A stretch of DNA of 64,000 bases, taken from assembly GCF_014842265.1 (NCBI RefSeq), contig NZ_JACYVI010000002.1, positions 427,299 to 491,298 on the forward strand. The letters are read 5' to 3'. Positions within the stretch are counted from its first letter, which is position 1, and every line of letters begins with the position of its first letter. The position numbers were made by a program, and so were the translations under genes. Origin of the DNA: Pseudomonas sp. CFBP 13711 (lineage in GTDB: Bacteria; Pseudomonadota; Gammaproteobacteria; Pseudomonadales; Pseudomonadaceae). Of the stretch, positions 1 through 10,392 are shown piece after piece. Below the pieces are notes generated by a model that saw only the letters and a list, made by a program, of their open reading frames with translations, did no database searches and was not told where the DNA came from.

Positions 1-1
1 G

Positions 2-379
2 GCGTTGTCCACCGTTGATGGCACCATCGACTACCTGAACACCCACGGCACCTCCACTCCGGTCGGCGACGTCAAGGAAATGGAAGGCGTGCGTGAAGTG
101 TTTGGCGACAAGGCGCCTGCCATCAGCTCCACCAAGAGCCTGTCGGGTCACTCCCTGGGCGCCGCCGGCGTTCACGAAGCGATCTACTGCATGCTGATGA
201 TGGAAGGCAACTTCATGGCCGGTTCGGCGAACATCGACGAGCTGGACCCAGCCGTTGCCGACATGCCGATCCTGACCAAGACCCGCGAAAACACCGAGCT
301 GAATCTGGTGATGAGCAACAGCTTCGGCTTCGGCGGCACCAACGCCACGCTGGTGATGAAGCGCTGGACTGGCAAGTAA
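2..379 (+). CDS. fabB: 3-oxoacyl-[acyl-carrier-protein] synthase I, C-terminal part
   Basis: This is the C-terminal ~125 residues of a beta-ketoacyl-ACP synthase; the gene starts before the window. Seen: the condensing-enzyme motif [11 protein letters not shown] with its catalytic histidine, the lysine/histidine motif [14 protein letters not shown], and the glycine-rich C-terminal loop [10 protein letters not shown] before MKRWTGK and a TAA stop. Known of the family: the enzyme condenses malonyl-ACP with acyl-ACP in fatty-acid elongation in the cytoplasm. KAS I (FabB) is favoured over KAS II (FabF) from the overall match to remembered Pseudomonas FabB C-termini; in Pseudomonas fabB usually follows fabA, which would lie to the left. 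A strong terminator follows. The N-terminal half with the active-site Cys is not visible. Confidence 0.9.
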   Translation, partial: ALSTVDGTIDYLNTHGTSTPVGDVKEMEGVREVFGDKAPAISSTKSLSGHSLGAAGVHEAIYCMLMMEGNFMAGSANIDELDPAVADMPILTKTRENTELNLVMSNSFGFGGTNATLVMKRWTGK

Positions 380-392
380 GTCAGTTGCAGAC

Positions 393-421
393 AAAAGGCG
401 CCCTTCGGGGCGCCTTTTTTG
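393..421 (+). terminator. Rho-independent terminator after fabB
   Basis: GGCGCC-C-TTCG-G-GGCGCC hairpin at 397-414 with a UUCG-type loop, followed by TTTTTT. It sits 14 bases after the fabB stop codon. Confidence 0.9.
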
Positions 422-459
422 TGGGCTGCTGAAACCCATTGCGTTGGACCTGCTCTTTG

Positions 460-552
460 CAGGACCGGCTTTAGCCGCGAACGCTTCGGTTGTCATGCGG
501 CAAGATCAACGGTGCCCTGCCTGGCCCCTTCCCGGCTGAAGCCGGTCCTACA
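460..552. repeat. Pair of inverted REP sequences (family A)
   Basis: Forward copy AGGACCGGCTTTAGCCGCGA at 461-480 and an inverted copy at about 527-551 (TTCCCGGCTGAAGCCGGTCC). Each is an imperfect palindrome around CCGGCTnnAGCCGG. The same unit recurs at 29.2, 49.6 and 57.8 kb in this window. It lies between the fabB terminator and the pirin gene. Confidence 0.8.
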
Positions 553-578
553 ACCGCACCGAAAGAGAGAGCGCCATC

Positions 579-1451
579 ATGCTGACCATCATTCCCCGCG
601 CCGAAGACGTCGAAGGCCAACCGATCCTGCGCCCCCTCCCCGCTGCGCAATGCCGAAGCGTAGGGCCTTTCGTTTTTTTTGATCACATGCTGGAGACCAG
701 CTACGCGCCCGGCACCGGCATGGACATCCGCCAGCATCCGCACATCGGCCTGTCGACGCTGACCTACCTGTTTGAAGGCGAAATCCGACACAAGGACAGC
801 CTCGGCAGCGATCTGCACGTAAGGCCCGGCGAGGTCAGCTGGATGACCGCCGGCAGCGCCATCGCCCACATTGAACGCACACCCGAGGACTTGCACGCCA
901 GTGGCTCTCGCCTGCATGGCCTGCAAGTCTGGCTGGCCTCGCCCAAATCCCATGAGCAAGGCGCCGGTCATTACAGCCATCACCCCGCCGCCACACTGCC
1001 GGTCAGCGACGCCATGGGTATTCGCATCCGCTTGATCGCGGGCGAAGGCTTTTGCCTGAAGTCGCCGGTGCCGGTGCTGTCACCCACGCTTTACGCCGAA
1101 CTGAACCTGCAGACGGCGACGACGCTGTGTGTGCCCGCCGAGCACGAGCAGCGCGCGTTGTACGTTATCGAAGGCGACTTGCTACTGGATGGCGAGCCGG
1201 TGCAGCCGCGCAGTCTGGTGGTGCTGGACGCAGGGAGCGAGCCGACGCTGTGCGCGGAAAGCGAATGCCATGCGGTGCTGTTCGGCGGTGCGCCCCTGGA
1301 TGGGCCGAGAAAGATGAACTGGAATTTCGTCGCCAGTGACGCGGCGCTGATTGAACAGGCCAGGGCGAAATGGGCGGCCGGGGACTGGCCGACCGTGCCG
1401 GGGGAAGTAGAGCGGATTGAATTGCCGGTGGGCAGCAGGCCGAAGCGCTGA
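579..1451 (+). CDS. Pirin family protein (cupin)
   Basis: A 290-residue bicupin of the pirin family. The N-terminal cupin carries the metal-binding set H53, H55, H97 and E99 (motifs RQHPHIGLSTLTYLFEGE and AGSAIAHIE), at the spacing of the iron ligands of characterised pirins. The C-terminal cupin covers about residues 165-260 (YVIEGDLLLDGEPV, HAVLFGGAPLDGPRKMNWNFV), including the conserved P-x-G-P-R-x-M-x-W-N-F-V motif. Some bacterial pirins have quercetinase activity or interact with pyruvate dehydrogenase E1; the substrate here cannot be told. The ATG at 579 is preceded by a purine-rich AAGAGAGAG. It is monocistronic: REPs lie upstream and a convergent dienelactone hydrolase gene downstream. 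Confidence 0.88.
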   Translation: MLTIIPRAEDVEGQPILRPLPAAQCRSVGPFVFFDHMLETSYAPGTGMDIRQHPHIGLSTLTYLFEGEIRHKDSLGSDLHVRPGEVSWMTAGSAIAHIERTPEDLHASGSRLHGLQVWLASPKSHEQGAGHYSHHPAATLPVSDAMGIRIRLIAGEGFCLKSPVPVLSPTLYAELNLQTATTLCVPAEHEQRALYVIEGDLLLDGEPVQPRSLVVLDAGSEPTLCAESECHAVLFGGAPLDGPRKMNWNFVASDAALIEQARAKWAAGDWPTVPGEVERIELPVGSRPKR

Positions 1452-1473
1452 TTGGCCGCGGCCTGCCCGGACG

Positions 1474-1504
1474 CTGTGGGAGTGACCGGAGGGGCACTCC
1501 CACA
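1474..1504. terminator. Hairpin between convergent genes
   Basis: TGTGGGAGTG at 1475-1484 pairs perfectly with CACTCCCACA at 1495-1504. It lies between the convergent pirin and dienelactone hydrolase genes. There is no strong T-tract, so it may be a degenerate REP stem rather than a true intrinsic terminator. Confidence 0.45.
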
Positions 1505-1521
1505 ACAGTTAAAACATCACA

Positions 1522-2247
1522 TCAGCCCGCGAACACTTCGTCCAGCAGGTTGTGCATCGAGGTAAACGCGCGCTTCGAAACGGTCGGGTTGTACATCTGT
1601 ACGCCCGGATTGTTGGCGTGTGGGTCGGTGAACGAATGGAACGCCCCGCCGTAGCTCAAGAGTTGCCAGTCGACGTTGGCAGCGTTCATCTCGGCTTCAA
1701 ATGCCGGCAGCTGCTCTTTTGGCACCAGAGGGTCGGACGCGCCGTGCATCACCAGCACTTTGCCCTTAATGTTGTTGGCGTCAGCCGGGTTCGGCGTGTC
1801 GAGCGTGCCATGGAAGGAGACCGCAGCCTTCAACGGCGCACCGGTGCGCGCCAGTTCCAGTGCGCAGCAACCGCCGAAGCAGAAGCCGAACGCCGCCAGC
1901 CGGGACGTGTCGACGGCCGCAATGGTCTGCGCAGTCAATTGATCCAGGGCGGCCTTCATGCGTGTGTTCAACAGCACGCGATCGTTCTTCAACGGCATCA
2001 TGGCAGCCGCCGCTTCGTCACCATTAGTCGGGCGCACTTGCTGGCCGTAAAGATCCGCCAGCAAGACCACATAGCCCTTCGCCGCCACGTCTTTGGCAAT
2101 CTGCTCGGCGTCTTCGCTGACGCCCATCCAGTTAGGCGCCATCACCAGACCCGGTGCGGCCTGAGCACCTTCGCTGAAGGCCAGACGACTCTCGTAGCTC
2201 ACGCCGTCGATGTCATACACGACGGACTGCACGGTCACATTGCTCAT
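1522..2247 (-). CDS. Dienelactone hydrolase family protein
   Basis: A 241-residue alpha/beta hydrolase. The triad of the family is visible: nucleophile C123 in GFCFGGC, D172 in HGASDPLVP and H204 in GGAFHSFTDP, almost the numbering of the classical carboxymethylenebutenolidase (C123/D171/H202). Family members hydrolyse dienelactone in chlorocatechol breakdown, but many copies outside catabolic operons have unknown esterase substrates; no catechol genes are nearby, so the substrate is open. The ATG at 2247 has GCAGGAG just upstream. It lies 78 bp downstream of the htpG stop on the same strand, with the htpG terminator between them, so it is probably transcribed separately. Confidence 0.88.
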   Translation of the reverse strand: MSNVTVQSVVYDIDGVSYESRLAFSEGAQAAPGLVMAPNWMGVSEDAEQIAKDVAAKGYVVLLADLYGQQVRPTNGDEAAAAMMPLKNDRVLLNTRMKAALDQLTAQTIAAVDTSRLAAFGFCFGGCCALELARTGAPLKAAVSFHGTLDTPNPADANNIKGKVLVMHGASDPLVPKEQLPAFEAEMNAANVDWQLLSYGGAFHSFTDPHANNPGVQMYNPTVSKRAFTSMHNLLDEVFAG

Positions 2248-2280
2248 AGCGAACTCCTGCTGATAAGGATGGAGGGAGAT

Positions 2281-2310
2281 TAAATGACAAAACCCGCCGG
2301 AGCGGGTTCT
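2281..2310 (-). terminator. Terminator after htpG
   Basis: On the minus strand AACCCGCTCCGGCGGGTT (2308-2291) forms a GC-rich stem followed by TTGTCATTTA. It lies 16 bases after the htpG stop codon. Confidence 0.8.
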
Positions 2311-2325
2311 GCCGTGACGCGGATG

Positions 2326-4230
2326 TTAAACCGAGAGCTCGACCAACAACTTGTTCAAACGGCGCACGTAGGCAGCCGGATCTTTCAAGCTGTCGCCGGC
2401 TGCCAGCGCAGCCTGGTCGAACAGGATGTGGGACAGATCGCCGAAGCGGTCTTCATTCTGCTCGTTGTCCAGCTTGCCAATCAGCGGGTGCGAAGGGTTG
2501 AATTCGAAGATCGGCTTGGAGTCCGGCACCTTCTGACCGCTCGCTTCCAGGATCTGACGCATCTGCAGACCCAAGTCCTGCTCGCCGATCGCCAGGATCG
2601 CCGGCGAATCGGTCAGACGGTGGGAAACACGCACTTCACTGACGGCATCACCCAGCGCGGTTTTCAGGCGCTCGATCAGGCCTTCCTTGTCCTTGGCGAC
2701 TTCTTCCTGGGCTTTCTTGTCCTCTTCGGAATCAAGCTTGCCCAAGTCCAGGTCACCGCGTGCCACGTCGACAAAGCCCTTGCCGTCAAAGTCGCTCAGG
2801 TAGCTCATCAGCCACTCGTCGATACGGTCGGTCAGCAGCAGCACTTCAATGCCTTTCTTGCGGAAGACTTCGAGGTGCGGACTGTTCTTGACCTGCGCGT
2901 AGCTTTCGCCGGTGAGGAAGTAGATCTTGTCCTGACCTTCCTTGGCGCGCGACAGGTAGTCGGCCAACGAAACGCTCTGCTCGCCGCTGTCGTCGGAGGT
3001 CGATGCGAAGCGCAGCAGGCCGGCGATCTTCTCCTTGTTGGCGAAGTCTTCGGCCGGGCCTTCCTTCAGCACCTGACCGAAGTTTTTCCAGAAGCCCTTG
3101 TAGTCTTCCGGCTGGTTTTTCGCCAGCTTCTCCAGCATATCCAGCACACGCTTGGTCAGCGCGGACTTCATCGAATCGATAATCGGGTCTTTCTGCAGGA
3201 TTTCACGGGACACGTTCAGGGACAGGTCGTTTGAATCGACCACGCCCTTGATGAAGCGCAGGTACAGCGGCAGGAACGATTCGGCCTGGTCCATGACGAA
3301 CACGCGCTGCACGTACAGCTTCAGGCCGCGCGGTGCTTCACGCTGATACAGATCGAATGGCGCGCGGGCCGGCACGTACAGCAGCGAGCTGTATTCCAGC
3401 TTGCCTTCGACCTTGTTGTGGCTCCAGCTCAGCGGGTTCTCGAAATCGTGGGCGATGTGCTTGTAGAACTCCTGGTATTCCTCGTCCTTGACCTCGGTAC
3501 GTGGACGGGTCCACAGCGCGCTGGCACGGTTGACGGTTTCCCACTCTTCAACAGGCTCGGCGTCGCCTTCGACCGACGCCTGCTCTTTCGGCAACTGGAT
3601 CGGCAGGGCGATGTGGTCGGAGTACTTTTTGATGATGTTACGCAGACGGAAGCCGTCAGCGAACTCGTCTTCGGCGCTCTTGAGGTGAAGCACGATGCGC
3701 GTACCGCGATCGGCCTTCTCGAGGGTGGCAACTTCAAACTCGCCCTCGCCTTTCGACGACCAGTGCACCCCTTCGCTGGCGGGCAGGCCGGCGCGGCGGG
3801 TGAACACTTCAACCTGATCGGCCACGATGAACGCGGAGTAGAAACCGACACCGAACTGACCGATCAGGTGAGAATCTTTCTTCTGATCACCGGACAGGTT
3901 CTTCATGAAGTCGGCTGTGCCGGACTTGGCGATGGTGCCCAGATGAGTAATGACATCCTCGCGGCTCATGCCGATGCCGTTGTCTTCCAGAGTGACCGTC
4001 TTCGCGTCCTTGTCGTAGCTGACACGGATCTTCAGCTCGGCGCCGCCTTCCAGCAGCTCAGGCTTGGACAGTGCCTCGAAGCGCAGCTTGTCCACCGCGT
4101 CGGACGCGTTGGAGATCAGCTCGCGAAGGAAGATTTCCTTGTTCGAGTACAGCGAATGGATCATGAGGTGCAGCAGCTGCTTCACCTCGGTCTGGAAGCC
4201 CAGGGTTTCCTTTTGAGTTTCCACACTCAT
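2326..4230 (-). CDS. htpG: Chaperone protein HtpG (Hsp90)
   Basis: An ATP-dependent cytoplasmic Hsp90 chaperone of 634 residues, the usual length. The GHKL ATPase motifs are clear: [38 protein letters not shown] (N-terminal part) and [11 protein letters not shown]. Middle-domain motifs such as [11 protein letters not shown] and LNVSREILQ follow. The start is placed at the ATG at 4230 ([12 protein letters not shown]), which matches known Pseudomonas HtpG. An in-frame ATG six bases upstream (4236), closer to a GGAG, is possible, and the open frame runs back to 4257. A sigma-32-type promoter lies about 85-112 bases upstream. Confidence 0.97.
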   Translation of the reverse strand: MSVETQKETLGFQTEVKQLLHLMIHSLYSNKEIFLRELISNASDAVDKLRFEALSKPELLEGGAELKIRVSYDKDAKTVTLEDNGIGMSREDVITHLGTIAKSGTADFMKNLSGDQKKDSHLIGQFGVGFYSAFIVADQVEVFTRRAGLPASEGVHWSSKGEGEFEVATLEKADRGTRIVLHLKSAEDEFADGFRLRNIIKKYSDHIALPIQLPKEQASVEGDAEPVEEWETVNRASALWTRPRTEVKDEEYQEFYKHIAHDFENPLSWSHNKVEGKLEYSSLLYVPARAPFDLYQREAPRGLKLYVQRVFVMDQAESFLPLYLRFIKGVVDSNDLSLNVSREILQKDPIIDSMKSALTKRVLDMLEKLAKNQPEDYKGFWKNFGQVLKEGPAEDFANKEKIAGLLRFASTSDDSGEQSVSLADYLSRAKEGQDKIYFLTGESYAQVKNSPHLEVFRKKGIEVLLLTDRIDEWLMSYLSDFDGKGFVDVARGDLDLGKLDSEEDKKAQEEVAKDKEGLIERLKTALGDAVSEVRVSHRLTDSPAILAIGEQDLGLQMRQILEASGQKVPDSKPIFEFNPSHPLIGKLDNEQNEDRFGDLSHILFDQAALAAGDSLKDPAAYVRRLNKLLVELSV

Positions 4231-4314
4231 GGTCATCAAACTCCAATCAGTCCACACAAATAGGGGTAGCTGCGCGAAACGCCGAGGGCGGCTCCGAGCA
4301 GCGGGTTGTCATCA

Positions 4315-4342
4315 AGGTGGGGGCTGGGGAGACGATTTCAAG
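4315..4342 (-). promoter_or_regulatory. Heat-shock (sigma-32) promoter of htpG
   Basis: Reading the minus strand: CTTGAAA (4342-4336), 13 bases, then CCCCACCT (4322-4315). This is close to the sigma-32 consensus CTTGAAA-N13-17-CCCCATNT and lies 85 bases upstream of the htpG ATG. Confidence 0.75.
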
Positions 4343-4496
4343 GGCAGGCGTGCCGTCAGCGAAGAATCTTCACCCGCCGAAAATCTCCGGGCTGCAGATC
4401 TGTCGACTGAACACCGGACATAAACCACTAACCGCGTGTGATCAGCCGAGTTGTTACACCGCTGAGACGCTTATGTATTTATCCCGCCGGAACATG

Positions 4497-4524
4497 GAAC
4501 TAACCTTATAACCGAATGCTCGAA
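4497..4524 (+). promoter_or_regulatory. Possible AlgU-type (extracytoplasmic sigma) promoter
   Basis: GAACTA (4497-4502), 17 bases, TCGAA (4520-4524) resembles the AlgU/sigma-22 consensus GAACTT-N16-17-TCTGA. It lies 33 bases before the ATG of the small lipoprotein gene. The -10 match is partial, so this is tentative. Confidence 0.35.
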
Positions 4525-4557
4525 GGCACGTTGATGACCAATAAGGAGAAACACCCC

Positions 4558-4809
4558 ATGCGTAAATCTTTAGCTATTGCCCTCATGCTTTCTGCCACTC
4601 TGGGCCTCGCCGCCTGTGACAAAAAATCCGAAGATAAACAGCAAGATGCAAACAAGGCTGCCGAGCAGTCGCAAGAATCGATGCAAAAAGCGCAAGACAA
4701 AGTGAACGACGCTGCCAAAGAAAGTCAGGAAGCCGCTCAAAAGAACGCTGAAGCCGCTCAAGAGCGCGCGAAAGAAGCGAACCAGGCAGCACCTGCAACT
4801 AAGCAGTAA
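4558..4809 (+). CDS. Small Ala/Gln/Glu-rich lipoprotein
   Basis: An 83-residue protein with a lipoprotein signal (MRKSLAIALMLSATLGLAAC, lipobox LAAC, acylated Cys at position 20). The mature part is almost wholly charged and helical with alanine/glutamine heptad-like repeats (QQDANKAAEQSQESMQKAQ), so a surface-attached coiled coil is expected. The residue after the lipid Cys is Asp (CDKK), which in Enterobacteria would favour inner-membrane retention; Pseudomonas sorting differs. The ATG at 4558 has AAGGAG nine bases upstream; the open frame extends to 4516 but the signal peptide fixes the later start. It is monocistronic, with a terminator right after. No function is recognised; a cell-envelope or stress role is a guess. 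Confidence 0.8.
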   Translation: MRKSLAIALMLSATLGLAACDKKSEDKQQDANKAAEQSQESMQKAQDKVNDAAKESQEAAQKNAEAAQERAKEANQAAPATKQ

Positions 4810-4828
4810 GTTTCCAGAGTTTCAAAAA

Positions 4829-4860
4829 ACAAAGCCCGCATTTAGCGGGCTTTGTTTTGT
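4829..4860 (+). terminator. Terminator after the small lipoprotein gene
   Basis: ACAAAGCCCGC / GCGGGCTTTGT stem (4829-4855) followed by TTTGT. It is near-symmetrical and may also serve transcripts arriving on the minus strand from the brnQ gene. Confidence 0.85.
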
Positions 4861-4910
4861 CTGCTTGAAAAGATCGGCGTGTTTATTCTGCGAAGCGCCG
4901 ACCTTCCCCC

Positions 4911-6224
4911 TCAGGCCAGCGCTTCGCTGCGCTTGCCCAGCATGCGATCCACCACGAACGCGATGAACAGCGTGATCAGCGACGGGATCAGCCAGGCCAG
5001 GCCTTGCTCGCTCAACGGCAGATGGGCCAGCGCATCCGGCAGGTACACACCCAGCGCAGAACCCTTGACCGCATCCACCGCACCGATCAGGAACGCCACC
5101 AGCATGACCGGCGCGACGATCCGACCCTGCTCATGCCAGAAGTCCTTGCAGAAGCTCAACGCCACCAGCGCAATGCACGGCGGGTAGATGGCGGTCAGCA
5201 CCGGGATCGAGAACTGGATCAGCTTGGTCAGACCAAGGTTGGACACCAGCAGCGAAAACGCCGCCAGCAGGATCACCAGTGTCTTGTAAGACAGCGGCAG
5301 CACGCGGCTGAAGTACTCGGCGCAAGCGCAGGTCAGGCCAACCGCGGTGACCAGACACGCCAGCGAGATCAGAACGGCGAGGAAGCTGCTGCCCAGGGTG
5401 CCAAAGGTGTGCTGAACGTAAGCATGCAACACCGCAGCGCCATTGGTGGCACCGGCGGCGATGGCATGGCTGTCCGAGCCCAGACGGAACAGGCTGATGT
5501 AGACCAGGGCCAGACCGACACCGGCGATCAGGCCGGCGATGATGGCGTAACGGGTGATCAGCCGAGGCGACTCGACACCGCGGGAGCGAATCGCATTGAC
5601 GATGACGATGCCGAAAACCAGCGCGCCCAGGGTGTCCATGGTCAGATAGCCGTTGATGAACCCCTGGGAAAACGGCGCGGCGACGTAGGCAGGTTCGGCA
5701 ATGCCCACCTCCCCCGCTGGCAGGACAAACGCGGCGATGCCGAGGATGGCCAGGGCGATGATCTTCAGCGGCGCGAGGAAGCGGCCCACGGTGTCGAGCA
5801 ATCGCCCCGGATAAAGGGAGATCCAGAACACCAGCACGAAATAAACCAGACTGTAGAGAAACAGTGCAAGGGGGCTTTCACCGGTCAACGGCGCCAGGCC
5901 GACCTCAAACGACACCGTCGCCGTGCGCGGCGTGGCGAACAACGGCCCCACGGACAGGTAGCAGACGGCGGCGAGAATGGTCCCGGCGACCTTGCCGATC
6001 GGGCTGCTCAACGCGTCCATAGCGCCGCCAACTTTGGCGAGCGCGATGACAGTCACCACCGGAAGGCCGACGGCCGTGACCAGAAAGCCCAAAGCGGCCA
6101 TCCATACGTTGGGGCCGGCCTGGAGGCCTACGATCGGGGGGAAGATGATATTGCCAGCGCCGACGAACAGCGCAAACGTCATGAAACCCAGTGCCAGAAT
6201 GTCCTGGCCTTTCAACACTTTCAT
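4911..6224 (-). CDS. brnQ: Branched-chain amino acid transport system II carrier protein
   Basis: A 437-residue inner-membrane carrier of the LIVCS family (BrnQ/BraB), with about 12 hydrophobic segments. It begins with the family hallmark [20 protein letters not shown]. Members import leucine, isoleucine and valine with a cation (Na+ in Pseudomonas BraB). The start at ATG 6224 ([14 protein letters not shown]) is chosen by similarity; an in-frame GTG lies four codons upstream at 6236, and neither has a strong Shine-Dalgarno sequence. It stands alone between the sucD terminator and the lipoprotein terminator. BraB and BraZ paralogues cannot be told apart from sequence reading alone. Confidence 0.9.
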   Translation of the reverse strand: MKVLKGQDILALGFMTFALFVGAGNIIFPPIVGLQAGPNVWMAALGFLVTAVGLPVVTVIALAKVGGAMDALSSPIGKVAGTILAAVCYLSVGPLFATPRTATVSFEVGLAPLTGESPLALFLYSLVYFVLVFWISLYPGRLLDTVGRFLAPLKIIALAILGIAAFVLPAGEVGIAEPAYVAAPFSQGFINGYLTMDTLGALVFGIVIVNAIRSRGVESPRLITRYAIIAGLIAGVGLALVYISLFRLGSDSHAIAAGATNGAAVLHAYVQHTFGTLGSSFLAVLISLACLVTAVGLTCACAEYFSRVLPLSYKTLVILLAAFSLLVSNLGLTKLIQFSIPVLTAIYPPCIALVALSFCKDFWHEQGRIVAPVMLVAFLIGAVDAVKGSALGVYLPDALAHLPLSEQGLAWLIPSLITLFIAFVVDRMLGKRSEALA

Positions 6225-6484
6225 TAAGGAAACCACACTGCTGAATCGGAATTAAGAAGAGGATTTCCCTGAGGGTGGGGGAAATGCTGCCCGCCCTTTT
6301 AAGACAGACCCTGAGCGCGCCGCCGCTCCTTGTGGGAGCCGACTGCACAAAACGGCGGCTAGCCTACCCTATTTGGCGCACCTATACAGGGCGGTGCGAC
6401 CGCTGAATGCACATTCGTGTCGCATATCAGAAATGTCTGACAGGATTGGGCCAAGAGCACGAGGCAAATCGAAACGCCGGAAAC
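6225..6484. other. Intergenic region between brnQ and sucD
   Basis: Holds the brnQ promoter region and, near 6330, a degenerate REP half (CTTGTGGGAGCCGACTG). No gene or RNA is recognised. Confidence 0.4.
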
Positions 6485-6511
6485 GCAAAAGCCACCCGAA
6501 GGTGGCTTTTG
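6485..6511 (-). terminator. Terminator of the sdh-suc operon
   Basis: Minus strand AAAAGCCACC-TTC-GGGTGGCTTTT followed by GCGTTT, 20 bases after the sucD stop. It marks the end of the nine-gene tricarboxylic acid cycle block. Confidence 0.85.
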
Positions 6512-6530
6512 TTGATTGAGACGAGGGCGA

Positions 6531-7418
6531 TTAAGCCTTCTTCACTTCCCAACCGGTCAGCTCAGCCAGGGCTTTGCCGATGTCTGCCAGCGAACGCACG
6601 GTTTTCACGCCCGCGTCTTGCAGTGCAGCGAATTTCTCGTCTGCAGTGCCTTTGCCGCCGGAGATGATCGCGCCCGCATGGCCCATGCGCTTGCCCGGAG
6701 GAGCAGTCACACCCGCGATGTAGGAAACGACTGGCTTGGTCACGTGTGCCTTGATGTAGGCAGCCGCTTCTTCTTCAGCCGAACCGCCGATCTCGCCGAT
6801 CATGACGATCGCTTCGGTCTTCGGGTCTTCCTGGAACAGCTTCAGGATGTCGATGAAGTTCGAACCCGGGATCGGGTCACCGCCGATACCGACGCAGGTC
6901 GACTGACCGAAACCGGCGTCAGTGGTCTGCTTCACAGCTTCGTAAGTCAGGGTGCCGGAACGCGACACGATACCGACTTTACCTGGCAAGTGAATGTGAC
7001 CTGGCATGATGCCGATCTTGCACTCGCCCGGGGTGATGACGCCTGGGCAGTTAGGGCCGATCAGGACCACACCCAGTTCGTCGCACTTGACCTTGGCTTC
7101 GAGCATGTCGATGGTCGGGATGCCTTCGGTGATGCAGACGATCAGCTTGATGCCGCCGAACGCTGCTTCAAGGATGGAATCCTTGCAGAACGGAGCCGGA
7201 ACGTAGATGACCGAAGCGGTTGCGCCGGTTTTTTCTACTGCTTCGGACACCGTGTTGAACACGGGCAGGTTCAGGTGCGTGGTGCCGCCCTTGCCTGGGG
7301 TCACGCCGCCAACCATTTTGGTGCCGTAGGCAATGGCTTGCTCGGAGTGGAAGGTACCCTGGGAGCCGGTGAAGCCTTGGCAGATAACCTTGGTGTCTTT
7401 ATTGATCAGGACGCTCAT
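6531..7418 (-). CDS. sucD: Succinyl-CoA ligase, alpha subunit
   Basis: The 295-residue alpha subunit binds CoA and carries the phosphorylated histidine that transfers phosphate from succinyl phosphate to nucleoside diphosphate. Seen: the N-terminal CoA-binding fold ([19 protein letters not shown]), [10 protein letters not shown], and the phospho-histidine motif [17 protein letters not shown] near residue 246. Length is standard. The ATG overlaps the sucC stop (TAATG), with the Shine-Dalgarno GGAGG inside the sucC end, so translational coupling for a 1:1 alpha/beta ratio is likely. Last gene of the operon. Confidence 0.97.
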   Translation of the reverse strand: MSVLINKDTKVICQGFTGSQGTFHSEQAIAYGTKMVGGVTPGKGGTTHLNLPVFNTVSEAVEKTGATASVIYVPAPFCKDSILEAAFGGIKLIVCITEGIPTIDMLEAKVKCDELGVVLIGPNCPGVITPGECKIGIMPGHIHLPGKVGIVSRSGTLTYEAVKQTTDAGFGQSTCVGIGGDPIPGSNFIDILKLFQEDPKTEAIVMIGEIGGSAEEEAAAYIKAHVTKPVVSYIAGVTAPPGKRMGHAGAIISGGKGTADEKFAALQDAGVKTVRSLADIGKALAELTGWEVKKA

Positions 7419-8584
7419 TATTTGCCCTCCGCAGCTTTGACGACTTGTTGAGCAGCGTCGGTCAGGCTGGTAGCTGCGATGATGTTCAAGCCGCTTTCTG
7501 CCAGTACTTTAGCGCCCAGCTCAGCGTTGTTGCCTTCAAGGCGAACAACCACCGGGATTTTCACGCCGACTTCTTTCACGGCGCCAATGATGCCTTCGGC
7601 AATCATGTCGCAGCGAACGATGCCGCCGAAGATGTTGACCAGTACTGCCGCGACGTTGGTGTCGGACAGAATGATCTTGAACGCTTCGGTAACGCGTTCC
7701 TTGGTTGCGCCGCCGCCTACGTCGAGGAAGTTGGCTGGCTTGCCGCCATGCAGGTTGACGATGTCCATGGTGCCCATGGCCAGACCGGCACCGTTGACCA
7801 TGCAGCCGATGTTACCTTCCAGTGCCACGTAGTTCAGTTCGAACTTGGCAGCATGGGCTTCACGTGGGTCATCTTGCGATGGGTCGTGGAAAGCCTTCAG
7901 CTTTGGCTGACGGTACATGGCGTTGGCGTCGATGTTGATCTTGGCGTCGAGGCAATGCAGATCGCCGTCAGCCTTGATCACCAGCGGGTTCACTTCCAGC
8001 AGGGCCAGATCGTGGTCCTGGAACAGCTTGGCCAGACCGGTGAAGATCTTGGCGAACTGGGTGACCTGCTTGCCTTCCAGACCCAGCTGGAATGCCAGAT
8101 CGCGACCCTGGAATGGCTGAGCGCCAACCAGTGGATCGATGGTCGCTTTGAGAATCTTCTCAGGCGTGTCGTGAGCGATCTTCTCGATGTCCACGCCACC
8201 TTCGGTGGAAGCCATGAACACGATACGACGGCTCGAACGATCGACTACAGCGCCCAGGTACAGCTCTTTGGCGATGTCAGTGCACGATTCAACCAGGATC
8301 TTGGTGACTGGCTGACCGTTGGCATCAGTCTGGTAAGTGACCAGACGCTTGCCCAGCCACTGTTGAGCGAACGCAGCGGCGTCTTCCTTGCTGCGAACCA
8401 GCTTGACGCCGCCCGCTTTACCGCGACCGCCTGCGTGAACCTGGGCTTTGACGACCCACTCGGTTCCGCCGATCTTGTCGCACGCTTCTGCTGCTGCTTC
8501 CGGGGTGTCTACTGCATAGCCCTTGGATACTGGCAGGCCGTATTCAGCAAACAGCTGCTTACCCTGATACTCGTGAAGATTCAT
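7418..8584 (-). CDS. sucC: Succinyl-CoA ligase [ADP-forming], beta subunit
   Basis: The 388-residue beta subunit has an N-terminal ATP-grasp domain ([37 protein letters not shown]) and a C-terminal CoA-ligase domain ([17 protein letters not shown]). With SucD it makes succinate, CoA and ATP from succinyl-CoA. E-V-N-P-L-V (LLEVNPLV) and [10 protein letters not shown] are typical. The 199-base gap to lpdG is unusually long for this operon and holds two hairpins. Length and start match Pseudomonas SucC. Confidence 0.97.
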   Translation of the reverse strand: MNLHEYQGKQLFAEYGLPVSKGYAVDTPEAAAEACDKIGGTEWVVKAQVHAGGRGKAGGVKLVRSKEDAAAFAQQWLGKRLVTYQTDANGQPVTKILVESCTDIAKELYLGAVVDRSSRRIVFMASTEGGVDIEKIAHDTPEKILKATIDPLVGAQPFQGRDLAFQLGLEGKQVTQFAKIFTGLAKLFQDHDLALLEVNPLVIKADGDLHCLDAKINIDANAMYRQPKLKAFHDPSQDDPREAHAAKFELNYVALEGNIGCMVNGAGLAMGTMDIVNLHGGKPANFLDVGGGATKERVTEAFKIILSDTNVAAVLVNIFGGIVRCDMIAEGIIGAVKEVGVKIPVVVRLEGNNAELGAKVLAESGLNIIAATSLTDAAQQVVKAAEGK

Positions 8585-8734
8585 GCTTATTACCGTCTTC
8601 GTTAGGTACTGCGCATTCGGTGCTGCTCGTCAAAGCGTGCCGCACCACCTGTGACCGCTTCTCCCGGAGAACGCCGCTCAGGCATCAAGCCTGCCCTTCG
8701 CCGCCGGGAGTTCGAGTCCAACGGACCTTCCGCG

Positions 8735-8775
8735 GTAAGCCCTGCGAGCAGGGCCTACGACGGGCGGACCGTCGT
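8735..8775 (-). other. Two adjacent hairpins between lpdG and sucC
   Basis: GTAAGCCCTG / CAGGGCCTAC (8735-8758) and ACGACGG / CCGTCGT (8757-8775) are two abutting stems just after the lpdG stop. Neither has a T-tract on the minus strand, so they look like RNA-stability or processing structures inside the operon message rather than a terminator. Confidence 0.5.
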
Positions 8776-8783
8776 GGTTATCT

Positions 8784-10387
<1,604 letters not shown>

Positions 10388-10392
10388 CTTCG

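Noticed and set aside
1474..1504. A plain strong terminator call for the hairpin between pirin and dienelactone hydrolase genes
   Set aside because: The stem is good but there is no T-tract in either direction; kept only as a low-confidence feature.
2284..3234. Long plus-strand open frame opposite htpG
   Set aside because: It is antisense to a full-length, motif-complete htpG. In high-GC DNA the opposite frames stay open; the peptide has no recognised motif.
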